A stretch of DNA of 64,000 nucleotides from Fidelibacterota bacterium. GTDB lineage: Bacteria; Fidelibacterota; UBA8477; JABMPR01. Of this stretch, positions 37,078-45,822 are shown in pieces. Under the pieces are notes generated by a model. That model was not told where the DNA came from and did not search any database. It worked only from the letters and a program-made list of their open reading frames with translations. The stretch is from assembly GCA_021734325.1 (NCBI GenBank), contig JAIPJF010000007.1:1-64000 (forward strand), given 5' to 3'. The translations under genes were made by a program, and so were the position numbers. Position 1 is the first letter of the stretch. The number at the start of each line of letters is the position of its first letter.

Positions 37078-37784
37078 TGGAAACCGTAGACATATTATCA
37101 GTGATCACCATCGCATTTCTGGGATCTTTTGGACACTGCATTGGTATGTGTGGGGGGATTGTCATTGCCTATTCAACAGCAGGCCTGGAGCATGACCGCA
37201 GTACCGGTTCTCGCGCCGCTTCCCACTTGCTTTATTCTCTTGGCCGGGTGACAACTTACACGGTATTGGGAGCTGTGTTTGGTTTTCTCGGTGGCGTTGT
37301 TGTCTTCAATAATACCACCAATGGCATCTTGTGGATCGTAGCAGGTATTGCCATGGTTCTGGCTGGTGGATCGCTCCTCGGAAAGATCAAGTTCCTATCC
37401 CTACTGGAAACCTCTTTTTCAAGTTCAAAATGGTATCGTGAAAATTTTAAATCACTTCTAAAGACAGAATCAATCGTCGGCTACTATCTCCTTGGAATGC
37501 TAAATGGTCTGCTACCCTGTGGATTTGTGTATTTTTTCGCCATTACGGCTGCCAGTACAGCAAGTCCAGTATCCGGTGCATTCGTCATGTTTATTTTTGG
37601 ACTGAGCACCATCCCCGCCTTATTCGGGCTTGGCTTTTTTGTTGGTCTTTTCAAACAACTGAGATTCAGACACATCATGACCCAATTGGCATCATACGCA
37701 GTCATTGCCTATGGCTTATTCACGCTTTACAATGGCTATAGATATCTTGTAGAGCCTACACGTACTATACTGGAATGCCATTAA
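37077..37784 (+). CDS. TauE/SafE-like membrane protein with HCIGMCGG motif, probable copper transporter
   Basis: 235 residues with about six membrane helices. The N-terminal FGHCIGMCGG and internal LLPCGFVYF motifs mark the TauE/SafE / DsbD-like subgroup often encoded near cbb3 oxidase and copper genes. Coupled to the NosL-like gene, so the two likely handle copper together across the inner membrane. A family-level label of sulfite exporter is probably misleading here. Faces a convergent minus-strand gene; the terminator between them serves that gene. Confidence 0.78.
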   Translation: METVDILSVITIAFLGSFGHCIGMCGGIVIAYSTAGLEHDRSTGSRAASHLLYSLGRVTTYTVLGAVFGFLGGVVVFNNTTNGILWIVAGIAMVLAGGSLLGKIKFLSLLETSFSSSKWYRENFKSLLKTESIVGYYLLGMLNGLLPCGFVYFFAITAASTASPVSGAFVMFIFGLSTIPALFGLGFFVGLFKQLRFRHIMTQLASYAVIAYGLFTLYNGYRYLVEPTRTILECH

Positions 37785-37795
37785 ACTCGATTAAA

Positions 37796-37818
37796 TGAAA
37801 AATCCGCCAGAAGCGGAT
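37796..37818 (-). terminator. Rho-independent terminator for minus-strand gene
   Basis: On the minus strand a perfect 6-bp stem ATCCGC/GCGGAT (37813-37818 with 37802-37807), loop TTCTG, is followed by TTTTCATTT. It lies about 30 bases after the stop of the 37849-38250 gene. On the plus strand no T-tract follows. Confidence 0.7.
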
Positions 37819-37848
37819 CACATACAGTCAAACATTTTTAAATTGGTT

Positions 37849-38250
37849 TTATCTGAACAGCGCTTTTACTGATCCCCAGGTGTGATTCACATTGGAAATG
37901 TTTGACTCGACAGTGATATCATAGTTGCCTGGTTCATTATCACCCGAGGTGTTGGTGATTTTCAGGCGATAGTGAAAATTTCTTCCAGATACCTTCGCCA
38001 TAATCGAGTCATCAACGTAGGTATAGCTACTGCTCTGTCCCTGAGCGAAGAGAAACCCAATCTGGTAATAGTTGATTCCATCTGCACTGCGCTGTATTTC
38101 AAAACCTTTGATCTGGTTTTCTGCATCAGTTCTCCACTGTAAAATGATGCGTGTATCTTCAGCCCAGCCCTGGAGGTCAGAAATCGTATTTCCGGCCCAG
38201 AGACCGGAAATGAGCACAAGTACAAGAAATGTGGTTTTGAGATATTTCAC
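37849..38250 (-). CDS. Small exported FN3-like protein ending in TWGSVKALFR
   Basis: About 133 residues from GTG 38250, which opens straight into a signal peptide (KYLKTTFLVLVLISGLWA); a TTG at 38280 would add ten residues. The body is a single fibronectin-III-like domain (IILQWRTDAENQIKGFEIQR...YTYVDDS...FHYRLKI) similar to the module of the 929-2122 protein. There is no YPNPFNP sorting domain; instead the C-terminus is the short motif HTWGSVKALFR, which I have the impression of seeing at the ends of other FCB exported proteins. Function unknown. Confidence 0.65.
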   Translation of the reverse strand: MKYLKTTFLVLVLISGLWAGNTISDLQGWAEDTRIILQWRTDAENQIKGFEIQRSADGINYYQIGFLFAQGQSSSYTYVDDSIMAKVSGRNFHYRLKITNTSGDNEPGNYDITVESNISNVNHTWGSVKALFR

Positions 38251-38341
38251 GAGCCGAAAATAGTTAAGTCGTATGGGCAAACCAACGTCTTTTTATTGCT
38301 TATTTGAATGCAGTTGATGTGAATCATACCTGGCGTCTGGC

Positions 38342-38983
38342 CTATTTTCTTGAGAGACGTCCAAACCAGATTCGTAGAGACAGGCCACCCAGGGGAGCAT
38401 ATTTTGGGTTAAAGCCATAGTCTGATTCTGGTTTTCTACCTGAGAAATCATGGAAATAGCCCATCTCAGCCCCCCAGTTGCCCTTGAAATTCAGACCATA
38501 AAGCACCCCAAACTGATGGGTTTTATCCCCCCACATTCCTGTGATCAGATAGGCGTATCTGAGGCCGAGATAGCCATAGTTAAAAATATCCTTCTCGGTC
38601 TTTTTAAATTTTTTACCATCAACTTTGACAATCGAAGTGATCGGCTTTCGGGAAATGTTGTAGTAGGTAGCTTCCACTGTACTCTGCTCGGCGTAAGTGC
38701 CTGCCAGATTCAGGGTGTGCAGTTTTTCCCCTTCATCTCTCAAAGTAAGGGTCATGTCAAGTCCCGTTCCAAGGATGGGAAGGAGACCGATTCTAAGACC
38801 TGCATCCATTCTCTCGCTTAAGCCCTTTCTAAACAAGAACTGGGGCGCAATGTTCTCAGCCGAAAGAAGCACTCCCTGGTAGGTTTCACCTGGTTTCAAA
38901 GGGTCAGGTGATACAACCGGATGCGATGTACAGGCTACAAACAGAATTAAAAACGGTGAAAAGTATGAAATCAATTTTAGCAT
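38342..38983 (-). CDS. Small lipoprotein, probable beta-barrel or beta-rich envelope protein
   Basis: 213 residues. ATG at 38983 is chosen because GGAAA lies upstream and it opens directly into LKLISYFSPFLILFVAC, a lipoprotein signal. The mature part has repeated short strands with aromatic ends (GLRYAYLITGMWG, HQFGVLYGLNFKG, GAEMGYFHDF, GLSLRIWFG), as in small outer-membrane barrels or transport-related lipoproteins. I do not recognise a family. It is separated from the next minus-strand gene by about 90 bases, and is divergent from the AMP nucleosidase gene. Confidence 0.6.
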   Translation of the reverse strand: MLKLISYFSPFLILFVACTSHPVVSPDPLKPGETYQGVLLSAENIAPQFLFRKGLSERMDAGLRIGLLPILGTGLDMTLTLRDEGEKLHTLNLAGTYAEQSTVEATYYNISRKPITSIVKVDGKKFKKTEKDIFNYGYLGLRYAYLITGMWGDKTHQFGVLYGLNFKGNWGAEMGYFHDFSGRKPESDYGFNPKYAPLGGLSLRIWFGRLSRK

Positions 38984-39139
38984 GTCATTGAATTTCCTAC
39001 GGACGAGTTGGATTGACAAGGGTTTTGTTCCTCTTTGATTCTCGAAGCGCAGAATTCAGGTCATCACGATCATATACTTAAACAATTGGGAAATGCGCAA
39101 AACCTTTTGGTAAACAACGAGATTTGTTAGATTGTGCAC

Positions 39140-39913
39140 ATGGATACGAAACTGGAAATAGTAAAAGACTGGATATTTCGCTACACCGGTGTTGAACCGG
39201 AGGCATTTGGTGACAGAATACTTTTAACGAATTTTCACAACTATGTGGATAAATTTGCAGAACGATTTGATGTGCCCATTCATGGAAAAAATCGCTCCAT
39301 GACGGTAGCTACAAATAAAGATGGATTGAGCATTATTAACTTCGGCATGGGAAGTGCAAATGCGGCCACGATTATGGATCTGCTCTCTGCTGTAAAACCC
39401 TATGGTGTGCTCTTTTTGGGAAAATGTGGTGGTTTGAAAGAATCGACCGAACTGGGACATTTTATATTACCCATCGCCGCCATTCGTGGTGAGGGAACCA
39501 GCAATGATTATTTGCGCCCTGAGGTCCCTGCCATGCCGAGCTTTAAAATTCATAAATACATCTCTCAGATACTGGTGAATCATGGACTTGATTATCGTAC
39601 TGGAGTGGTCTATACGACCAACCGCCGTGTATGGGAACATGATCAAGCATTTAAGAAATATCTGCGGGAGATTCGCACCATTGGAATCGATATGGAAACA
39701 GCAACCATCTTCATTACAGGTCTGGCCAACGATATTCCCCGTGGTGCCTTGTTGCTGGTAAGTGATCTGCCCATGGTAGCCGAGGGAGTCAAAACCGAGG
39801 CTCTGGATCAGAGTGTTACTAAAAAATATGTGGACCTGCATTTGGAAATTGGAATCGAAGCCATGACCCATATCGCCGAACAGGGTGAACAGATTAAACA
39901 TTTCGCGTTTTAA
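39140..39913 (+). CDS. amn: AMP nucleosidase
   Basis: About 257 residues from ATG 39140 (a GTG at 39134 is less likely). Belongs to the nucleoside phosphorylase fold: GMGSANAATIMDLLSAVKP, LFLGKCGGL, GEGTSNDYL, and the ribose-binding GIDMETATIF motif, with LLVSDLP near the end. These features and the length match the short AMP nucleosidase form found in Bacteroidetes, which splits AMP to adenine and ribose-5-phosphate. A related nucleoside phosphorylase or MTA/SAH nucleosidase cannot be fully excluded, but the MTA/SAH enzyme is usually shorter and lacks the TSNDYL segment. Confidence 0.85.
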   Translation: MDTKLEIVKDWIFRYTGVEPEAFGDRILLTNFHNYVDKFAERFDVPIHGKNRSMTVATNKDGLSIINFGMGSANAATIMDLLSAVKPYGVLFLGKCGGLKESTELGHFILPIAAIRGEGTSNDYLRPEVPAMPSFKIHKYISQILVNHGLDYRTGVVYTTNRRVWEHDQAFKKYLREIRTIGIDMETATIFITGLANDIPRGALLLVSDLPMVAEGVKTEALDQSVTKKYVDLHLEIGIEAMTHIAEQGEQIKHFAF

Positions 39914-40036
39914 TCATCTCTTATTGCGCAATACCTGGTGTTTTCTTCAAGATAAGAAATTGATTTCCAGGACTTTAACATTATTGGCATCGCCTGGGGA
40001 CCGCGTTTATATTGCGCTCCCTTATTAGGGCTTAGC

Positions 40037-43000
40037 ATGAAACGGATGGAAAAGATTATAAAAGCGGGAACCGATGACTCCATGATGAAGGAAGTATCCA
40101 GTAAAGTCAATTTTATCGAATTAGAACACGAGATGCTCGAGTTCTGGGAAAAAGAAGACATCTTTAACAAACTCAGAACGCAGAACAAAGGAAACCAGCA
40201 CTGGTCCTTCCTCGATGGGCCGATTACAGCCAATAATCCCATGGGTGTCCATCATGCATGGGGACGCACCTATAAAGATCTATTCCAAAGATACCACGCC
40301 ATGCTGGGTAAGGAGCTCCGCTACCAGAACGGGTTTGATTGCCAGGGTCTTTGGGTTGAAGTGGAAGTAGAAAAAGAACTTGGTTTCAAATCAAAAACTG
40401 ATATTGAGGCATACGGCATTGAAGCATTTGTAAACAAATGCAAGGACCGCGTTCGCAAGTTCTCAGCCGTTCAAACGGAGCAGTCCAAGCGGATGGGATA
40501 CTGGATGGACTGGGATAACTCCTATTTCACAATGTCTGATGAAAACAATTATACCATTTGGGGCTTTCTGAAAAAATGTTTTGACCGAAACATGATCTAT
40601 AAGGGCTATGATGTAATGCCGTGGTGCACCCGATGCGGGTCGGCACTCTCTGAACATGAGATTGCCACAGAAGGCTACAAGGAACTCACCCATACATCCA
40701 TATATCTAAAATTCCCATTACTCGGTCGTGAGAGCGAATCCTTGCTGGTGTGGACGACCACCGCGTGGACACTTTCATCCAACATAAAGGCCGCTGTTCA
40801 TCCTGATTTGGATTATGTCAAAGTGAAACAGGGTGATGAAATATTCTACCTGGCCCAGGGACGTCTTTCAATTCTCCAGGGTGAATATGAGATTCTGGAC
40901 ACCATGAAAGGTACTGCTCTACATGGTTGGGAATACAAAGGCCCCTTTGATGAATTACCTGTACAGAAGGACATTCACCATTCAGTGATCTTCTGGGATG
41001 AAATTTCAGAGAGTGATGGAACCGGTTTCGTTCATATCGCCCCTGGCTGTGGAAAAGAGGATAACGCCCTTGCCAAAGAATTGGGCTTTCAGGTTATCAA
41101 ACCCATTGATGAGTTTGGAAACTATCTCGAGGGTTTTGGCCCATGGACCGGTAAAAATGTTATGAATATAGGTGACGAGGTCATTGATGATCTTTCTGCC
41201 AAGGGGCTGCGCTATAAACGTGAACCGATCACCCATCGTTACCCGACCTGTTGGCGTCATGGAACAGAGCTGGTTTTTCGACCTGTTGATGAGTGGTTTA
41301 TCCGTATGGATGACCTCAGGAATGAAATTGCGGAGAATACGAAAAAAATTGAATGGATTCCATCCTACGGCAAGGAACGGGAGCTGGATTGGCTCAAAAA
41401 CATGCACGACTGGATGATCTCCAAAAAAAGATATTGGGGCTTGGCATTACCCATTTGGACCTTTGAAGATGGCTCCTTTTATGTCGTAGGCTCAGAAACC
41501 GAATTAAAAGATTTAACCGTTGAGGGCTGGAAGGAATTTGAAGGTAAGAGTCCCCATAAACCCTGGATCGACCTTGTCAAGATCAAGCATCCCGTCACCG
41601 GTCTGATTGGAACAAGAGTTCCGGATGTTGGCAATCCGTGGCTGGACGCGGGTATTGTACCTTATTCAACTATGGGGTACAGGAATGACAGAGAATATTG
41701 GGAAAAATGGTTTCCAGCTGACTTCATTGTAGAGTCCTTGCCGGGACAATTCCGAAACTGGTTCTATGCGATTCTTGCCATGAGCACAGTGATGGAAAAT
41801 CGTCCCCCGATCAAGACCATAATGGGGCATGCTTTGGTAAAAGATGAGCATGGTGACGACATGCATAAATCTGCCGGGAATGCGATCTGGTTTGAAGATG
41901 CTGCTGAAAAAATGGGAGTGGATGTGATGCGCTGGATGTACGCTTCCCAGGTTCCGGTCAATAACCTGAATTTTGGCTATGGAGCTGCGGATGAGGTGCG
42001 CCGGAAATTACTGACCCTCTGGAACACCTATTCATTTTTCGTAACATACGCACGCCTGGACGAATTCGACCCCCTGTCACCGCTGGATGAATCCACCCTC
42101 ACCGAACTGGATAAATGGGTATTGGCTCGCCTGAATCGTCTCATCGTAGAGAGTCGTCGAGATTATGAATCATATCAGACAGATAAGCTTATGCACAAGA
42201 TCAACCGCTTTGTCGATGATCTTTCCAATTGGTATGTCAGACGTTCCAGACGGCGTTTTTGGAAAAGTGAAAATGACACAGATAAGTGGGCCGCGTATCA
42301 CACGCTTTACAAAGCCCTGTCAACCATCGCAAAGGTTATTGCACCTGTTGCGCCTTTCTTCACCGAAGCCATGTATCAAAATCTGGTGGTTTCACTTGAT
42401 CCAGAAGCTCCACAAAGCATTCACCTGTGTCGTTTTCCTGAAGTGGAAGAGCAATGGTTGGACGAAGATCTACTACGACGCGTCGATGTGGTTATTAAAA
42501 CCGTTGAACTGGGACGGGCTGCCCGAAATAAAGCAAATTTGAAGGTTCGTCAGCCATTGGCAAATATTTCGGTCTTCTTTCCATCAACGATTGACCGAGA
42601 GTATATCCAGGATCTGGAGGAGCAGGTACTGGAAGAGCTGAACATTAAGGCTTTAACGGTAATTGAAAAACCGGATGATTTGGTCCAATTCGATATCAAG
42701 CCTAATCTTGGTCTACTGGGGCCGAAATATGGCAAGGAAATGGGGACCATCGCAAATCTCATAAAAAATGCTGATGCACAGGTGCTTATCAGACAATCTA
42801 GAGCAAATGAGACTGTTCAACTAACTGGGGATGGCAAGTCATTCGAATTGCTACCTGATGAAGTCTTGATTTCAACCATTGAACCTGAGGGTCAGGCACT
42901 TGTGGAAGAGGCTGGGGTGATAGTCGCAGTCGACACCAAACTGACCGAAGCACTTCTGAGTGAAGGGATGGCTAGAGATTTTATTCGGAATGTTCAAAAC

Positions 43001-43213
43001 ATGCGCAAAGATGCTGGATTTGATGTTTCAGACAGAATCCACATATTCTATCAGGCAGATCAGACACTGGAGGCTGTGATCAGCGAACATGAATCATATA
43101 TTGCCAGCGAGACCTTGGCCGAGAAGATCGCAACCGGATCAAAAGAAGGTCTTTTCCAGACTGAATTCAAGTTGGGAAAAAGTAAATGTATTGTAGGGAT
43201 CGAACGCCATTAA
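40037..43213 (+). CDS. ileS: Isoleucyl-tRNA synthetase with rearranged active-site motifs
   Basis: 1058 residues; ATG preceded by AGGG with six-base spacing. Charges tRNA-Ile. Class I catalytic domain, editing domain (TTTAWTLSSN), tRNA-binding helical part (LDKWVLARLNRL, DDLSNWYVRRSRRRFW) and a zinc-type PWCTRCGSALSEHE are all visible. The HIGH motif is replaced by GVHH (residues 70-73, in NPMGVHHAWGR), and KMSKS reads MHKS (609-612, in DDMHKSAGN). IleRS2-type enzymes with a GXHH motif have been described as highly mupirocin-resistant; this is recalled, not checked. lspA follows after 4 bases. There is no second ileS in the window, so this may be the only copy. Confidence 0.95.
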   Translation: MKRMEKIIKAGTDDSMMKEVSSKVNFIELEHEMLEFWEKEDIFNKLRTQNKGNQHWSFLDGPITANNPMGVHHAWGRTYKDLFQRYHAMLGKELRYQNGFDCQGLWVEVEVEKELGFKSKTDIEAYGIEAFVNKCKDRVRKFSAVQTEQSKRMGYWMDWDNSYFTMSDENNYTIWGFLKKCFDRNMIYKGYDVMPWCTRCGSALSEHEIATEGYKELTHTSIYLKFPLLGRESESLLVWTTTAWTLSSNIKAAVHPDLDYVKVKQGDEIFYLAQGRLSILQGEYEILDTMKGTALHGWEYKGPFDELPVQKDIHHSVIFWDEISESDGTGFVHIAPGCGKEDNALAKELGFQVIKPIDEFGNYLEGFGPWTGKNVMNIGDEVIDDLSAKGLRYKREPITHRYPTCWRHGTELVFRPVDEWFIRMDDLRNEIAENTKKIEWIPSYGKERELDWLKNMHDWMISKKRYWGLALPIWTFEDGSFYVVGSETELKDLTVEGWKEFEGKSPHKPWIDLVKIKHPVTGLIGTRVPDVGNPWLDAGIVPYSTMGYRNDREYWEKWFPADFIVESLPGQFRNWFYAILAMSTVMENRPPIKTIMGHALVKDEHGDDMHKSAGNAIWFEDAAEKMGVDVMRWMYASQVPVNNLNFGYGAADEVRRKLLTLWNTYSFFVTYARLDEFDPLSPLDESTLTELDKWVLARLNRLIVESRRDYESYQTDKLMHKINRFVDDLSNWYVRRSRRRFWKSENDTDKWAAYHTLYKALSTIAKVIAPVAPFFTEAMYQNLVVSLDPEAPQSIHLCRFPEVEEQWLDEDLLRRVDVVIKTVELGRAARNKANLKVRQPLANISVFFPSTIDREYIQDLEEQVLEELNIKALTVIEKPDDLVQFDIKPNLGLLGPKYGKEMGTIANLIKNADAQVLIRQSRANETVQLTGDGKSFELLPDEVLISTIEPEGQALVEEAGVIVAVDTKLTEALLSEGMARDFIRNVQNMRKDAGFDVSDRIHIFYQADQTLEAVISEHESYIASETLAEKIATGSKEGLFQTEFKLGKSKCIVGIERH

Positions 43214-43217
43214 GCAG

Positions 43218-43718
43218 ATGCTAAAATATCTAAGCATTACTCTCGCCATAGTCATTCTGGACCATGGCACCAAGTATTGGGCAATATTGGAACTGAAGGG
43301 CAAAATGGCCTGGCCGCATGGATGGACCCTCTTCCGTCTGGATTATGCTGAAAATTACCATATGATCTTCAGCCTGAGCTTTATCCCCATGCCCCTTGTC
43401 AATACACTTGCAATTGCAGCCATCGGCTTGCTGCTCTACCTGCTTTATGAATATAAAGATAAACATATTCTCCCGAGCATTGGTTTGGCATTTATTTTGG
43501 GAGGAGCCTTTGGCAATATTCCAGAGCGTTTGATCCGTGGATATGTGGTGGACTTTATAAGCGTTGATTGGCCGGACTGGTTGTTTTTTACGCGCTGGCC
43601 AACCTTCAATATCGCAGATAGTGCCGTGAACGTTGGGATGGTGTTGTACCTTGGTTATGTATTTTTTGTAGAAGGCAGGAGAGAGCAGCTAGAGCCCGAT
43701 ACTGGATCCGAGAACTAA
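43218..43718 (+). CDS. lspA: Lipoprotein signal peptidase (signal peptidase II)
   Basis: 166 residues with four predicted membrane helices. Removes signal peptides from prolipoproteins, of which this window encodes several. Conserved: the DHGTKYW start (usual DxxTK), the asparagine region NYHMIFSL, GNIPERLIRGYVVDFI with the first catalytic Asp, and WPTFNIADSAVNVG with the second. NYHMIF replaces the usual NxGAAF and GNIPERL the usual GNxxDRL, so it is divergent but keeps both aspartates. Starts 4 bases after ileS, an arrangement also common elsewhere (ileS-lspA). Confidence 0.9.
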   Translation: MLKYLSITLAIVILDHGTKYWAILELKGKMAWPHGWTLFRLDYAENYHMIFSLSFIPMPLVNTLAIAAIGLLLYLLYEYKDKHILPSIGLAFILGGAFGNIPERLIRGYVVDFISVDWPDWLFFTRWPTFNIADSAVNVGMVLYLGYVFFVEGRREQLEPDTGSEN

Positions 43719-43860
43719 CTCACAAGTATCCATTCATAAATCTTTTCATTGCTTCCCCCTACAGCTATATTTAGTCAAGGCGGTAATAAGTGCACAGATC
43801 GGACAATTCCAGTTTCATAATACCCTCTATCACTGACTAATAAATTAGGAATTTAATATA

Positions 43861-44868
43861 CTGTTTACCAAAGCTGATCCATACAGCTCAAAGACTGAAA
43901 CATTTGAGATCGTTATCGATCCCCTTCAAAAGCAGCTGCGTCTGGATAAATTTCTCTCCACCCGCTTACCATCCCATATTACACGAAATCAGGTTCAAAA
44001 ACTGCTTAAAACAGGAAAAATCAGGGTGAACGGCAGGGTGGCGAAGGCGAGTCACATGATCCTGCCGAGAGAAACGGTGAGCGTAGAGTATGAACTCCCT
44101 TATGTTCCCACGCTTTATGGTGAAAATATTGCTCTTGATATCATTTACGAGGATGACTATCTGATCGTAATCAACAAACCGGCAGGCTTAATTGTACATC
44201 CGGGAGCAGGGAATGCCACCGGAACGCTCGTAAATGCTCTGATCTATCATTGTGAACACCTTTCAAATGAAAATGGCATGCTCCGTCCAGGGATCGTGCA
44301 TCGACTTGATAAGGATACATCAGGCTTGCTGATCTCTGCCAAAGATAATCGGGTGCATTCGAATTTACGTTCTCAATTTTCAAAACGGACCATTGAGAAG
44401 TATTATTATGCTTTGGTTTGGGGTCATTTTACTGAAAACAAAGGGGAGATCGATGCTCCCATTGGACGTAGCCCCAAGAACAGAAAAAAATATACCGTAA
44501 TTGAAGGTGGACGACCGTCCCTCACCCGCTATGAGGTGCTGGAGCGGTTTGAGTTTCTTACTCTGATTCGGGTGAAATTGGAAACTGGCCGAACCCATCA
44601 GATCCGGGTACATATGACCCATGTAAATCACCCCCTTTTTGGCGACCCGTATTACGGTGGGCGCAATTCAAAGATCATCACTCTCAACATGAAGAACCGG
44701 GTGCTTGCTGCCAGATTATTGGGCATGCTCAATCGTCAGGCACTCCACGCCTGGAGACTGATCTTCCAGCATCCTCTGACCCACGAGACATTGGATCTCA
44801 AAGCTCCCATGCACGATGATTTTGAACAGGTGCTTGAAGTGTTGCGAACCGAGAGCGCATTCCAGTGA
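43861..44868 (+). CDS. rluD: RluD-type 23S rRNA pseudouridine synthase with non-standard start codon
   Basis: About 335 residues. Protein homology runs well upstream of the first ordinary start (GTG 44026): codons from 43861 encode an S4 RNA-binding domain (RLDKFLSTRLPSHITRNQVQ, then KIRVNGRVAK). Between an in-frame TAG at 43846 and 44026 there is no ATG, GTG or TTG. AGGA at 43847-43850 points to ATA 43858 or CTG 43861 as the start. The catalytic domain has IVNKPAGLIVHPG, the active-site HRLDKDTSGLLI and the GRTHQIRVH motif. It modifies U residues of 23S rRNA (RluD subfamily; RluC is possible). The stop overlaps the next GTG start (GTGA). Sequence error at the start codon is the alternative. 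Confidence 0.88.
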   Translation: MFTKADPYSSKTETFEIVIDPLQKQLRLDKFLSTRLPSHITRNQVQKLLKTGKIRVNGRVAKASHMILPRETVSVEYELPYVPTLYGENIALDIIYEDDYLIVINKPAGLIVHPGAGNATGTLVNALIYHCEHLSNENGMLRPGIVHRLDKDTSGLLISAKDNRVHSNLRSQFSKRTIEKYYYALVWGHFTENKGEIDAPIGRSPKNRKKYTVIEGGRPSLTRYEVLERFEFLTLIRVKLETGRTHQIRVHMTHVNHPLFGDPYYGGRNSKIITLNMKNRVLAARLLGMLNRQALHAWRLIFQHPLTHETLDLKAPMHDDFEQVLEVLRTESAFQ

Positions 44869-45788
44869 AACCCGGGCTGAAAACACAGATTGATCATTTT
44901 ATCACCTGGCTGGAGGTTGAGAAACGCTATTCATCAGAGACACTGCGCGGATATCAAATTGATTTGAACCAGTTCTTGACATTCCTTGAGGGTCATGATA
45001 TTGCCTGTGTCAAAGATCCAAACCAGATAGACAGGACTGTCGTGAGGAGCTTCCTGGGTCATTTATCGGGAGACCTGGGTTTGCAGACGAGATCCGTGGC
45101 CAGAAAATTAGCCGCCATCAAATCACTCTTCAAATTTATGCATAAAGAAGGTGTGGTGAGCTTGAACATTGCTGCTTACGTCCACACACCAAAACTTCCA
45201 GGGGTCATACCAAGTTATTTGTCAGAGAAACAAATTGTCGCCGTTCTCGAAAGTTTAAACAGCTCGGATAGCTGGATGGCAAAGCGCGACCTTGCCATTG
45301 TGGAATTATTCTATTCCACCGGGATGCGGGTATCAGAGCTGGCAGGACTGACAGGTTCAGACCTTAATAGACATAAAGGTACCGTTACTGTTATGGGAAA
45401 GGGATCAAAACAGCGCGTTATTCCAGTAGGACAATATGCCTGGGAAGCCATTGATGATTATCAGTATGCATTAAAAAAGAAATTTGGCGAAAGGACTGGA
45501 GAACATGCGCTATTTCTTGGAAGGAATGGTCAGGTGTTAAAACCAACGGGGATACGCCTACGCGTAAAAAAAGCCATCAAGGCCATTGCCGAATTAAAAA
45601 AAATGAGTCCCCATGTTCTCAGACACACTTTCGCGACCCATCTCTTAAATGCTGGTGCAGATTTGATGGCACTAAAGGATTTGTTGGGACACGAGAACCT
45701 TTCGACAACTCAAGTGTATACACACGTGCAAGTTGACAAAATGAAAAAGGTTTTTCAAAAAGCCCACCCCAGGGCAGGGAAAAAATAA
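44865..45788 (+). CDS. xerD: XerC/XerD-type tyrosine recombinase
   Basis: 307 residues, GTG start overlapping the upstream stop as GTGA. N-terminal SAM-like core-binding domain (about residues 5-95) and catalytic domain with the full set: Arg in STGMRVSEL, Lys in GKGSKQR, HxxR in SPHVLRHTFATHLL, His in LLGHENLST and Tyr in TQVYTHV. Resolves chromosome dimers at dif together with a partner in most bacteria. XerC and XerD cannot be told apart reliably here, so the symbol is provisional. No sign of an integrative element around it; neighbours are housekeeping genes. Confidence 0.9.
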   Translation: MKPGLKTQIDHFITWLEVEKRYSSETLRGYQIDLNQFLTFLEGHDIACVKDPNQIDRTVVRSFLGHLSGDLGLQTRSVARKLAAIKSLFKFMHKEGVVSLNIAAYVHTPKLPGVIPSYLSEKQIVAVLESLNSSDSWMAKRDLAIVELFYSTGMRVSELAGLTGSDLNRHKGTVTVMGKGSKQRVIPVGQYAWEAIDDYQYALKKKFGERTGEHALFLGRNGQVLKPTGIRLRVKKAIKAIAELKKMSPHVLRHTFATHLLNAGADLMALKDLLGHENLSTTQVYTHVQVDKMKKVFQKAHPRAGKK

Positions 45789-45822
45789 ATGTTCATCAAT
45801 CACCATAAAACTGGAGGAGCCA

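Noticed and set aside
39107-39132. Promoter before AMP nucleosidase (TTGGTA and TTAGAT)
   Set aside because: Spacer is only 14 bases and the boxes are weak.
44026-44868. Start of the pseudouridine synthase at GTG 44026
   Set aside because: It would cut through the S4 domain, whose coding clearly continues upstream to 43861.
44865-45788. Integrase marking a mobile element
   Set aside because: Sequence and length fit XerC/XerD, neighbours are housekeeping genes, and no attachment repeats were seen.
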